From the NCBI RefSeq assembly GCF_030408835.1, contig NZ_CP047357.1, positions 1,302,001-1,366,000 on the forward strand: a stretch of 64,000 nucleotides of DNA. Reading direction: 5' to 3'. The notes below the pieces were generated by a model. That model had not been told where the DNA came from, did no database searches, and worked only from the letters and a program-made list of their open reading frames with translations. The first letter of the stretch is position 1, and each line of letters begins with the position of its first letter. The DNA comes from Corynebacterium freneyi. Its GTDB lineage: Bacteria > Actinomycetota > Actinomycetes > Mycobacteriales > Mycobacteriaceae. Both the position numbers and the translations under genes were made by a program. Below, one piece after another: positions 19,670-30,664 of this stretch.

Positions 19670-19969
19670 ATGAACGCAACACCCGAGAAGAACGCATCGT
19701 CCGAGAAGAAGGCCGCCGGTGCCTTCGACGTCCGAAACATCATCGGCATGCTGCTGGGCATTTACGGCATCGTGCTGCTGCTGTCGGCGTTGCTGCTGGA
19801 TCCGGGCATCAACCCGGACACGGGCCTGCCGAAGGACGCCTCCTACAACACCTGGACCGGGTTGGCCCTCGTCTTGGCCGCCGCGGTGTTCCTCACCTGG
19901 GCGAAGCTGCGGCCGATCATCGTGCCGGCCGACCCCGAGACCCCCGCCGATGTCGCGAAGGAGGCGTAG
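19670..19969 (+). CDS. small two-helix membrane protein, symporter partner candidate
   Basis: I do not recognise this 99-residue protein as a named family. It has a charged, Lys/Ser-rich N-terminus, a hydrophobic helix at ~24-44 (IIGMLLGIYGIVLLLSALLL), a short loop with DPGINPDTGLPKDASYNTW, a second helix at ~65-83, and an acidic tail. It lies 11 bases after the symporter gene and 6 before galTK, with AGGAG eight bases before ATG, so it is certainly co-transcribed. The arrangement resembles small accessory subunits encoded next to large transporters. A role in assembling or regulating the symporter is a hypothesis. Confidence 0.75.
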   Translation: MNATPEKNASSEKKAAGAFDVRNIIGMLLGIYGIVLLLSALLLDPGINPDTGLPKDASYNTWTGLALVLAAAVFLTWAKLRPIIVPADPETPADVAKEA

Positions 19970-19975
19970 CGCGCC

Positions 19976-22366
19976 ATGACCGCCCATGCTTTTTCCACCA
20001 CGCGGATGACGCTTGCCGACGGCCGCGAGCTCATTTACTTCGACGACGAACCCGATTACGTCGAGGGCCGTCGCACGCGCAAGACCGTCGACGAGCGTCG
20101 GTTGCCGGAGGCGGTGACGGAGTCCGAGCTGCGCCGCGATCCGCTCACCGGCGAGTGGAACGTCTACGCCGCGCACCGCATGAACCGGACGTTCATGCCG
20201 CCGGCGAACGAAAATCCGCTTGCGCCGACGAAGCCGGGGGAGTTGCCGACGGAGATCCCGGCCGACGACTACGACGTCGTGGTGTTCGAGAATCGGTTCC
20301 CGTCGTTGTCGATGCACATGGAGGTGCCGGAGGATTTCGCGGTCGAGGTCGACGGCGAGGGCCTGTTCCCGCGTCGTCCGGCGCTGGCCCGGTGCGAGGT
20401 CGTGTGCTTCACCCCGGACGTGACCTCGTCGTTCCGCGATCTTCCGTATCACCGTGCGCGCACCGTGGTGGAGGCGTGGGCGCACCGCACGCGTGAACTG
20501 TCGGAGATCGATGGCGTGCGTCTGGTGTTCCCGTTCGAGAATCGCGGCAAGGAGATCGGCGTCACCCTGCAACACCCGCACGGGCAGATCTACTCCTACC
20601 CGTACCTGCCGGCGCGGGCCGCGGCGATCGCGGACCAGAGCAAGAAGCATCGCGAGCAGACGGGTCGTTCGCTTTTCGACGACGTCCTGGCGGCCGAGAA
20701 GCGGTCGGGCAGGAGGATCGTGGCGGAAGGCGAGCATTTCACCGCCTTCGTGCCGGCCGCGGCGAAGTGGCCGGTGGAGGTCATGCTCATGGCCAATCGG
20801 GACGTGCCGGATTTCGCGGCGCTCACCGACGTCGAGAAGGACGAGCTGACCCGCATGTATCTTGACCTGCTCGGTCGCATGGACCGGTTCTTCGAGGGCG
20901 TCGAACGCACGCCGTACATCGCGTCGTGGAATCAGGCGCCGGTGGGGGAGGACCGGGAGCACGGTCGTCTGCATCTGCAGCTGTACTCGATGATGCGATC
21001 TCCGGGGCGCATGAAGTTCCTGGCCGGATCGGAGTCGGGCCAGGGCGCCTGGATTTCCGACACGACGCCGGAGCGCATCGCGGACCGGTTCCGCGAGATC
21101 GGCGGGGCGCGGTGGTCGCCGACGCGTGACGATGCCACCGGCGCCGCCGATGCGACCGCCCTGTTTACCAGGGCTTTCGGCACTGCTCCCGCGGGAGTGT
21201 GGGCCGCGCCCGGCCGGGTGAACCTCATCGGCGAGCACGTCGATTACGCCGGCGGCATCTGCCTGCCCTTCGCGCTGTCGCAGCGCACGTGGGTGGCCGT
21301 GGCGCCGCGCGACGATGGCCGGTACCGCCTCGTGTCCTCGATGGGCGGGGACGACCCGCAGATCGTGGAGGTCGGCGTCGACGAGGTCGGCCCCGGAAAG
21401 CCGAAGAACTGGACCGGGTACGTGGTCGGCGCGATCTGGGCGCAGCAGCAGGCCGGACTGTTGCCGAAGGATCTCGGCGGCTTCGACATCGCCGTGACCT
21501 CGGATGTGCCGATCGGCGGCGGGCTGTCCAGCTCGGCCGCGCTGGAATGCTCGGCGGCGTTGGCGGCGTACGAGCTGACCGTCGGACCCATCGGCGCCCC
21601 GGGCGAAGAGAAGGGCTCCGAGGTGCGCGCCGCGTTGGTGGCCGCGTGCATCAGCGCCGAAAACGACGTCGTCGGCGCGTCCACCGGTGGCCTGGATCAG
21701 CGGATTTCGCTGTTCGGGCAGGCCGGCAACGCCCTGGCCATCGACTACGCCGACGATTCCGCGGTGCAGGTGCCCTGCGATTTGCCCGCGCATGACCTGG
21801 CCATTCTCGTCATCGACACCAAGGCGCCGCACTTCCTGGCCGACGGCCAGTATGCCTCGCGTCGCGGCGTCATCGACGCGGTGACCGAGGGGCTGGGAGC
21901 GGCATCGCTTCGCGACGTCGACGACGCGGAGACCGCAGCCGCCGAGTGGGCGCGGAAGAACGTGCCCAATGGTGCGGATGCACGGGAATGGGAACGCGTC
22001 GTCGTCAAGCGCGTGCGACACGTCGTATCCGAAATCGAGCGCACCGCGACCGCGATCGAGCAGCTCAAGGCGGGTGACATGGCCTCGTTCGGCGAGTCGA
22101 TGTGCGCCAGCCACGCCTCGCTGCGCGACGACTACGAGGTAACCTGCCCCGAGCTGGACCTGGCCGTGGACACCGCGATGGAGCACGGGGCGGTCGGAGC
22201 GCGCATGACCGGCGGCGGATTCGGCGGCAGCGCCATCGCCCTGGTCGACGCCGCGCAGGTGCGGCCGGTGGCCGACGCCATCGCCGGGGCATTCTCCGAT
22301 GCGGGTTTCCGGCCCCCGGAGTTCCTCGTGGCGGTGCCGTCCGACGGCGCGGAAAAGATCGCATGA
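19976..22366 (+). CDS. galTK: fused galactose-1-phosphate uridylyltransferase / galactokinase
   Basis: One uninterrupted 796-residue frame contains both Leloir enzymes. Residues 1-380 are GalT: ENRFPSL, RCEVVCF and the active-site HPHGQ (His200-Pro-His202) are present. The zinc-site CxxC expected near residue 80 reads N-P-L-A, so both cysteines are missing. Residues ~393-796 are Gal[15 protein letters not shown] (motif 1), [12 protein letters not shown] (512-523, ATP loop), GGLDQR (catalytic Asp574) and [12 protein letters not shown] (motif 3). The fusion would phosphorylate galactose and pass Gal-1-P to the uridylyltransferase. No galE lies in the operon. Confidence 0.93.
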   Translation: MTAHAFSTTRMTLADGRELIYFDDEPDYVEGRRTRKTVDERRLPEAVTESELRRDPLTGEWNVYAAHRMNRTFMPPANENPLAPTKPGELPTEIPADDYDVVVFENRFPSLSMHMEVPEDFAVEVDGEGLFPRRPALARCEVVCFTPDVTSSFRDLPYHRARTVVEAWAHRTRELSEIDGVRLVFPFENRGKEIGVTLQHPHGQIYSYPYLPARAAAIADQSKKHREQTGRSLFDDVLAAEKRSGRRIVAEGEHFTAFVPAAAKWPVEVMLMANRDVPDFAALTDVEKDELTRMYLDLLGRMDRFFEGVERTPYIASWNQAPVGEDREHGRLHLQLYSMMRSPGRMKFLAGSESGQGAWISDTTPERIADRFREIGGARWSPTRDDATGAADATALFTRAFGTAPAGVWAAPGRVNLIGEHVDYAGGICLPFALSQRTWVAVAPRDDGRYRLVSSMGGDDPQIVEVGVDEVGPGKPKNWTGYVVGAIWAQQQAGLLPKDLGGFDIAVTSDVPIGGGLSSSAALECSAALAAYELTVGPIGAPGEEKGSEVRAALVAACISAENDVVGASTGGLDQRISLFGQAGNALAIDYADDSAVQVPCDLPAHDLAILVIDTKAPHFLADGQYASRRGVIDAVTEGLGAASLRDVDDAETAAAEWARKNVPNGADAREWERVVVKRVRHVVSEIERTATAIEQLKAGDMASFGESMCASHASLRDDYEVTCPELDLAVDTAMEHGAVGARMTGGGFGGSAIALVDAAQVRPVADAIAGAFSDAGFRPPEFLVAVPSDGAEKIA

Positions 22367-22414
22367 TCGCGTGAAACGCTGACCGGCGGGGCCGCCGAGT
22401 GCGGGTGAAAAATG

Positions 22415-22449
22415 GCCCGGCCACCTCGATTCGGGGCGGCCGGGCTTTT
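22415..22449 (+). terminator. galactose operon terminator
   Basis: GCCCGGCC (22415-22422) pairs with GGCCGGGC (22438-22445) and is followed directly by TTTT. This is a good intrinsic terminator. Confidence 0.75.
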
Positions 22450-22573
22450 CGCCGTGCGAAGACGTGTTCGATGCCGTAGCATCGCGGATGAATCGAAAAC
22501 GAGTGCGATGCCCGGTGGTCGGGGCGCACGTGATGGGGCGGGCCGAGGTCCGCGCCGAAGGGGGAAGGTTCAG

Positions 22574-23329
22574 ATGGGGTCGATGCGGGGAGACATCCGC
22601 GACAAGGTCCGCAAGCTGCTCAATCAGGCGGCGGACCGGGAGGGCACGCCGGAAGGCGACGTGTTCCGCGACAAGGCGTTCGAACTGATCGTGCGGTACG
22701 GGTTGGATCCGGAGAAGCTGGGTGACCCGGCGGATGCTGGAGCGGAGATGAAGGTCGTGGAGCTGGACATGTCCGGGGCGTATCAGCGCCAGCAGGTCGG
22801 ACTGCTCCATGCCCTGGCCAAGGCGCTGCACTGCGAGGTCGTGCTGTGGGCCGGCGGCCGCGGGATCGGTCGCAGCGCCGATCGGGGGACGCTCATCGGC
22901 GCGGTCAGGCACGTCGAGCGCGTCCAACTGCTGTTCTCGGTGCTGTGCCCGCACATGTTGGCCGGTGCCGCGCGGTTGCGGGCGGGTAGTGCGGCGGCGA
23001 CGGCGCAGTGGCGGCGGTCGTACATGATCGGATTCACCACGGTTGTCGGAGATCGACTCGCGGTCATGGAACACCGCGCGGCGACCCGGGCGAGTGAGGC
23101 TCCCGGGGACGGCGAGGCAGATGGGGGCGGTGGGACGAACGCCATGCTGGTGCTCAGGGATGATGCGCAGCGGGCCAACGACGAAATGCGCCGCAGGTAT
23201 CCGCACCTGCGGCGCACGACCTCGAGGGCCCGGATCGACGGCGACGCGTTCAGGCACGGGTGCGCCGCCGGACACGACGCCGACCTCGGGCAGACCAGGG
23301 TGGCCGGCGTGCGGGCCCTGGGCGCGTGA
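22574..23329 (+). CDS. DUF2786 domain-containing protein
   Basis: This 251-residue protein opens with a DUF2786-like helical motif (DIRDKVRKLLNQAAD, then a KAFELIVRYGLDPEKL stretch), seen in uncharacterised proteins of phages and actinobacteria. The middle (residues ~60-150) resembles the partner domain that usually follows; the C-terminus is Arg/His-rich. No catalytic motif is recognised. GGGGAAGG sits five bases before ATG 22574. It lies alone between the galactose terminator and the convergent MFS gene, within a segment that looks accessory. Function unknown. Confidence 0.7.
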   Translation: MGSMRGDIRDKVRKLLNQAADREGTPEGDVFRDKAFELIVRYGLDPEKLGDPADAGAEMKVVELDMSGAYQRQQVGLLHALAKALHCEVVLWAGGRGIGRSADRGTLIGAVRHVERVQLLFSVLCPHMLAGAARLRAGSAAATAQWRRSYMIGFTTVVGDRLAVMEHRAATRASEAPGDGEADGGGGTNAMLVLRDDAQRANDEMRRRYPHLRRTTSRARIDGDAFRHGCAAGHDADLGQTRVAGVRALGA

Positions 23330-23345
23330 ACCGGTGGGCGCGCGC

Positions 23346-24812
23346 CTATTCCAGTTCGATGCGCTTGCGGGTGCGCCTGACCTGGGTCGACAGGGCGATG
23401 GTGATCACGCCGATGCCGACGCCCACCCACAGGGCGATGCGGTAGCCGCCGATGGTCTCGGCGATGGTCGGAGTGGTCGACGACGTCATCGTCGCGGTGG
23501 CCGCGGCGGCGATGGCCACGAACGCGGCGGTGCCGACCGCGCCGAAAACCTGCTGCAGGGTGTTGACCACCGCGGAACCATCCGGATAGAGATTCTGCGG
23601 AAGATCGCTCAGGCCCCAGGTGAACAGCGGGGTGAACAGCAGGCCCAGGCCGATTTCCAACACGATGTGGGCGGCGATGATCCACCACAGCGGCGTGTGC
23701 AAACCGATGAGCGCCAGGCCCAGGATGCCCAGCGTCACCATCACGGCTCCCGGGGGCACCAGCGGACGCGGTCCGTACTTGTCGTACAGGCGGCCGACGA
23801 ACGGGCCCATCAGGCCCATCACCAGCGGTCCCGGCATGAGCATCAGGCCGATGGTCAGCACCTCGACGCCGCGCAGGGCCAGGTACAGCGGGAGGATGAT
23901 GATCACGCCGAACATGGCCACCATGCCGAGCGACAGGATGGCCGTGGAAATGGAGAAGCTCTTCGTGCGGAACACCCGCAGATCCAGCAGCGCCGAGTCC
24001 GTCCGGGCCAGACGGAACTGGCGCAGGCCGAACAGGACCAGCGACGTCAGGCCCACGGCCAGGGAGATCCACAGCGCCGCGCCGGCGTCGGTGCCCACCA
24101 GGGACAGGCCGTAGACGGTCACGCCGAAACCGACCGCCGACAACAGCACCGAGATCACGTCGATGCGCTTGTCGGAGCGTTCGCCGAAGGAGGGGAGCAG
24201 AACCGTGCCGACGATCAGCGCCGCGGCGCCGATGGGCAGCATCGTCCAGAACAGCATGTGCCAGTTGTTGCCGGCCAACTTCAGGATGAAACCGGACACC
24301 GTCGGGCCGATGGCCGGGGCGACGGCGATGACGATCGACAGATTGCCCATCATCGTGCCGCGGTTCTGCTCGGGAACCAGGCGCAGCACCGTGGTCATCA
24401 GCAACGGCAGCAGCACCGCGGTGCCCGCGGCCTGGATGACGCGGCCGACGATGACGACGGTGAAGTTCGGGGCCAACGCACCGATCACCGTGCCCGCCAC
24501 GAACAGCCCCTCGGACACGACGAACAGCTGCCGCAACGTCAACTTCGAGATGAGGAAACCGGTGACGGGGATGACCACGGCCATCGTCAGCAGAAACGCC
24601 GTGGTGACCCACTGGGCCAGGGTCGCGGTGATGTCGAGGTCGGCCTTGATGACGGGGATGGCGACGCTCATGACGGTCTCGTTGAGGATCGCGATGAACG
24701 CGGCGGCCAGGAGGACGTAGATGGCCAGGTACGGGCTCCGGCCCGACGGGGTCTCCATCCGTTCGTCGTTCGGCTTCGAACCGCCGTCGTGGGCGGACTC
24801 GGCGCTGGACAT
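23346..24812 (-). CDS. MFS drug efflux transporter, DHA2 (14-helix) family
   Basis: This 488-residue integral membrane protein has about 14 hydrophobic helices. Motif C of drug:H+ antiporters is visible as IAVAPAIGPTVSGFI, and the first helix has AIYVLLAAAFIAILNETVM, typical of EmrB/QacA/LmrB-like pumps. It probably expels hydrophobic drugs with proton exchange. ATG 24812 is chosen because AAAGGAG lies about seven bases upstream on the minus strand, and the upstream in-frame extension looks non-coding. It is divergent from dapB across a 404-base gap; no local regulator gene is present. Confidence 0.9.
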   Translation of the reverse strand: MSSAESAHDGGSKPNDERMETPSGRSPYLAIYVLLAAAFIAILNETVMSVAIPVIKADLDITATLAQWVTTAFLLTMAVVIPVTGFLISKLTLRQLFVVSEGLFVAGTVIGALAPNFTVVIVGRVIQAAGTAVLLPLLMTTVLRLVPEQNRGTMMGNLSIVIAVAPAIGPTVSGFILKLAGNNWHMLFWTMLPIGAAALIVGTVLLPSFGERSDKRIDVISVLLSAVGFGVTVYGLSLVGTDAGAALWISLAVGLTSLVLFGLRQFRLARTDSALLDLRVFRTKSFSISTAILSLGMVAMFGVIIILPLYLALRGVEVLTIGLMLMPGPLVMGLMGPFVGRLYDKYGPRPLVPPGAVMVTLGILGLALIGLHTPLWWIIAAHIVLEIGLGLLFTPLFTWGLSDLPQNLYPDGSAVVNTLQQVFGAVGTAAFVAIAAAATATMTSSTTPTIAETIGGYRIALWVGVGIGVITIALSTQVRRTRKRIELE

Positions 24813-25975
<1,163 letters not shown>

Positions 25976-25997
25976 TCGGCCGGCAAGAGGAAAAACC

Positions 25998-27705
<1,708 letters not shown>

Positions 27706-29817
27706 GTGAGCGAGAATCGCAGCCGCCCCCGCAAGGTCGTCCGCAAGGCCGGACCCCCGCAGGAGAAGGAAATCGCCCGCGCCGAGGCCCAGACGCCGAA
27801 GAACGACGGCGCCGAGCAAAAGAACGAGTCCGCGCAGAAGAACGAGTCCCCGCAGGACCGTGATTCCGGCCAGAACCAGAATCAGGGCCAGAACCAGGGT
27901 CGCTCCGGCGGCTCCAACCGTGGCAACCGCGGTGGTCGCGGCGGCCGTGGTGGCCGTGGCGGCCGCGGTGGTCGCGGCGGTCAGAACCAGGGCCAGAACA
28001 ACAACGGCGGCAAGGGCGGTGGCCGTGGCCAGCGCAACCGCCGCAACGTCGTGCAGTCCATGCAGGGCGCGGACCTGACCCAGCGCCTGCCGGAGCCGCC
28101 GAAGGCCCCGAAGGACGGCCTTCGCATCGTCGCCCTCGGCGGCATCTCGGAGATCGGCCGCAACATGACGGTCTTCGAATACAAGGGCCGTCTGCTCATC
28201 GTCGACTGCGGCGTTCTCTTCCCGAGCTCCGACGAGCCGGGCGTCGACCTGATCCTCCCGGACTTCTCCTACATGGAGGGCAAGTGGGATCGCGTCGAGG
28301 CGCTCGTCGTCACGCACGGCCACGAAGACCACATCGGCGCAATCCCGTGGATGCTCAAGCAGCGCGGCGACATCCCGATCATCGCCTCGCGCTTCACCCT
28401 GGCGCTGATCCAGGCGAAGCTGCAGGAGCACCGCATCCGCCCGAAGACCATCGAGGTCAACGAGCACGACCGTCAGCAGCGCGGCCCGTTCGACCTGCGG
28501 TTCTTCGCCGTCAACCACTCCATCCCGGAGTGCCTCGGCGTGGCCATCAAGACCGGCGCCGGCCTGGTGGTCCACACCGGCGACATCAAGCTCGACCAGA
28601 CCCCGCCGGACAAGCGTCCGACCGACCTGCCGGCCCTGAGCCGCCTGGGCGACGAGGGCGTCGACCTGTTCCTGTGCGACTCCACCAACGCGACCACGCC
28701 GGGGGTGTCCGGCTCCGAGTCGGACATCATCCCGACGCTGCGTCGCCTGGTGATGGAGGCCAAGCAGCGCGTCATCTTCGCCACCTTCGCGTCGAACGTG
28801 TACCGCGTGCAGGCCGTCATCGACGCCGCCGTCGCCGCCAACCGCAAGGTGGCGTTCAACGGCCGGTCGATGATCCGCAACATGCGCATCGCCGAGGAGC
28901 TCGGCCTGCTCACCGCCCCGCGCGGCACGATCGTCGACATGAACGAGGCGTCCCGCATGGCGCCGCACAAGGTCGTGCTGGTCACCACGGGTACGCAGGG
29001 TGAACCGATGGCGGCGCTGAGCCGCATGGCCCGCCGCGAGCATCGTCAGATCACCGTCCGCGACGGCGACCTGATCATCATGTCGTCGTCGCTGGTGCCG
29101 GGCAACGAGGAGGCCGTCTTCGGCGTCCTGAACATGCTGGCCCAGATCGGCGCGAAGGTCGTCACCGGCCGCGACGCGAACATCCACACCTCCGGCCACG
29201 GTTACGCCGGCGAGTTGCTGTTCCTGTACAACGCGGTGCGTCCGTCCAACGCGATGCCGGTGCACGGCGAGTGGCGTCACCTGCGCGCCAACAAGGAGCT
29301 GGCCATTTCGACGGGCGTGCCCGCCGAGAACGTGGTCCTGGCGCAGAACGGCGTCGTCGTGGATCTGGTCGACGGCCGTGCGCGCGTGGTGGGTCAGGTG
29401 CCGGTCGGTCAGCTCTACGTCGACGGCACGTCCATGGGCGACGTCGACGCCGACGTGCTGGCCGATCGCGCCGAGATGCGCGAGGGCGGCCTGATCACGG
29501 TGACGTCGGTCATCGACAACCGCACGGGTCGTCCGCTGGAGAAGCCGCGCGCGCAGGCCCGCGGTTTCTCCGACGACGTCAAGGAGGTCCTGGCGGAGGT
29601 CGAGTCGCTGGTCGACGAGACCATGTACGACCTGGCCGGTTCGGGCGAGAACAACCCGTACCGCATGGCGCAGGAGGTGCGCCGCCGGGCGGAGAAGATG
29701 ATCAACCAGAAGTACCGCCGCAGCCCGATGATCGTCCCGACCATCGTGCCGATGTCCTCCGAGTCCGTCGACGCGGTCTCCGACGAGGACGTCGACGGCA
29801 GCCGCGAGAGTCTGTAG
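27706..29817 (+). CDS. rnj: ribonuclease J
   Basis: RNase J is a metallo-beta-lactamase/beta-CASP nuclease with endo- and 5'-3' exonuclease activity in mRNA decay and rRNA maturation. The 703-residue protein is longer than the ~560-residue norm because of a disordered N-terminus. It is Lys/Gln/Asn-rich and then an RGG tract at about residues 65-110. The catalytic part starts with LRIVALGGISEIGRNM. The zinc motif HGHEDHIG is near residue 203, and the later motif TSGHGYAGEL is present. GTG 27706 directly follows dapA. A strong hairpin ends the transcript. Confidence 0.95.
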   Translation: MSENRSRPRKVVRKAGPPQEKEIARAEAQTPKNDGAEQKNESAQKNESPQDRDSGQNQNQGQNQGRSGGSNRGNRGGRGGRGGRGGRGGRGGQNQGQNNNGGKGGGRGQRNRRNVVQSMQGADLTQRLPEPPKAPKDGLRIVALGGISEIGRNMTVFEYKGRLLIVDCGVLFPSSDEPGVDLILPDFSYMEGKWDRVEALVVTHGHEDHIGAIPWMLKQRGDIPIIASRFTLALIQAKLQEHRIRPKTIEVNEHDRQQRGPFDLRFFAVNHSIPECLGVAIKTGAGLVVHTGDIKLDQTPPDKRPTDLPALSRLGDEGVDLFLCDSTNATTPGVSGSESDIIPTLRRLVMEAKQRVIFATFASNVYRVQAVIDAAVAANRKVAFNGRSMIRNMRIAEELGLLTAPRGTIVDMNEASRMAPHKVVLVTTGTQGEPMAALSRMARREHRQITVRDGDLIIMSSSLVPGNEEAVFGVLNMLAQIGAKVVTGRDANIHTSGHGYAGELLFLYNAVRPSNAMPVHGEWRHLRANKELAISTGVPAENVVLAQNGVVVDLVDGRARVVGQVPVGQLYVDGTSMGDVDADVLADRAEMREGGLITVTSVIDNRTGRPLEKPRAQARGFSDDVKEVLAEVESLVDETMYDLAGSGENNPYRMAQEVRRRAEKMINQKYRRSPMIVPTIVPMSSESVDAVSDEDVDGSRESL

Positions 29818-29850
29818 CTTTCCGGCAGCCGCGCGTCCCGGTCGGTTCGT

Positions 29851-29898
29851 GCTTGACGACGCCCCTTTCGGCCTTGTGGCCGAAAGGGGCGTAGTCGT
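29851..29898 (+). terminator. rnj terminator containing the recurrent word
   Basis: A perfect 13-bp stem (29861-29873 with 29878-29890, loop TTGT) is extended by ACGAC/GTCGT. Its 5' base is the word GCTTGACGACG (29851-29861). It is near-symmetric and may stop transcription from both sides. Confidence 0.7.
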
Positions 29899-29925
29899 GT
29901 CCGGCGGGTGATCCGGTCGGGCCCG

Positions 29926-29931
29926 TACACT
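29926..29931 (+). promoter_or_regulatory. -10 hexamer for leaderless gene at 29939
   Basis: TACACT is followed by exactly 7 bases and ATG 29939. Confidence 0.6.
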
Positions 29932-29938
29932 GGCGGCC

Positions 29939-30556
29939 ATGACTTTCGCGCAGGACGAACGACGGCAGTTGGCGGATTTGCTCCGGGAGGTGGGCCCGGA
30001 TGCTCCGACGTTGTGCGAGGGGTGGACTACGCGGGATCTGGCGGTGCACCTGGTGGTCCGCGAGAATCGGCCCGATGCGGCGGGCGGGATGTTCGTGCCG
30101 GCGTTGCGGGAGCGGCTGGAGAAGGTGACGGCCGAATACGAGGCCAAGCCGTTCGATGAGTTGGTGGACACGTGGGCGGAGGGGGCGCCGGTGTGGAACC
30201 CGATGCGGTGGGCGGATCAGCTGGTCAATGCGGCGGAGAATTTCGTGCATCACGAGGACGTGCGGCGTGTGCGCGAGCGGTGGCGGCCGCGGGAGTTGTC
30301 GCCGTCGGGGCGCAGGGATCTGTGGCGCATCGCGTCGACGATGTCGCGGCGGATGCTGCGGGATTCGACGTCGACGGTGGTGCTCGTGCGGGATGACGGG
30401 GCGGCGACGACGCCGGTGGATCGTGCGGCCACCGGTGCTCCGACGGTGACGGTGAAGGGGGACCCGGGTGAGTTGGTGCTGTGGCTGTTCGGCCGCGATG
30501 AGGCCCGGGTGAGCGTCGACGGCGATGAGTCGGGTGTCGTGCGTCTGTCGATCTGA
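29939..30556 (+). CDS. TIGR03085-like metal-binding protein (mycothiol/DinB-related)
   Basis: This 205-residue protein starts with TFAQDERRQLADLLREVGPDAPTLCEGWTT-type text (MTFAQDERRQLADLL, then LCEGWTTRDLAVHLVVRE). That is the N-terminal helical bundle of mycothiol-dependent maleylpyruvate isomerase/DinB relatives, known as the TIGR03085 group. Metal-ligand histidines would be in AVHLVVRE and FVHHEDVRR. It may handle mycothiol conjugates, but the substrate is unknown. Leaderless start; it stands between the rnj terminator and ftsK, a conserved actinobacterial position. Confidence 0.8.
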   Translation: MTFAQDERRQLADLLREVGPDAPTLCEGWTTRDLAVHLVVRENRPDAAGGMFVPALRERLEKVTAEYEAKPFDELVDTWAEGAPVWNPMRWADQLVNAAENFVHHEDVRRVRERWRPRELSPSGRRDLWRIASTMSRRMLRDSTSTVVLVRDDGAATTPVDRAATGAPTVTVKGDPGELVLWLFGRDEARVSVDGDESGVVRLSI

Positions 30557-30651
30557 CGCGAGCGGCCGCGTGACGTGGGGCAGGGGAGTGGTCGGCGGGC
30601 GTCCCGACTGACACGCGTGTGACTAATGTGAAAATAGGGACGAAAAGCGAC

Positions 30652-30657
30652 TAAGGT
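30652..30657 (+). promoter_or_regulatory. -10 hexamer for leaderless ftsK
   Basis: TAAGGT is followed by 7 bases and ATG 30665. The alternative in-frame GTG at 30656 overlaps the hexamer and is therefore unlikely. Confidence 0.6.
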
Positions 30658-30664
30658 GGTGCCC

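Noticed and set aside
19655..23275. 1206-codon minus-strand frame opposite galTK and the DUF2786 gene
   Set aside because: Same antisense artefact, with no motif and no start signals.
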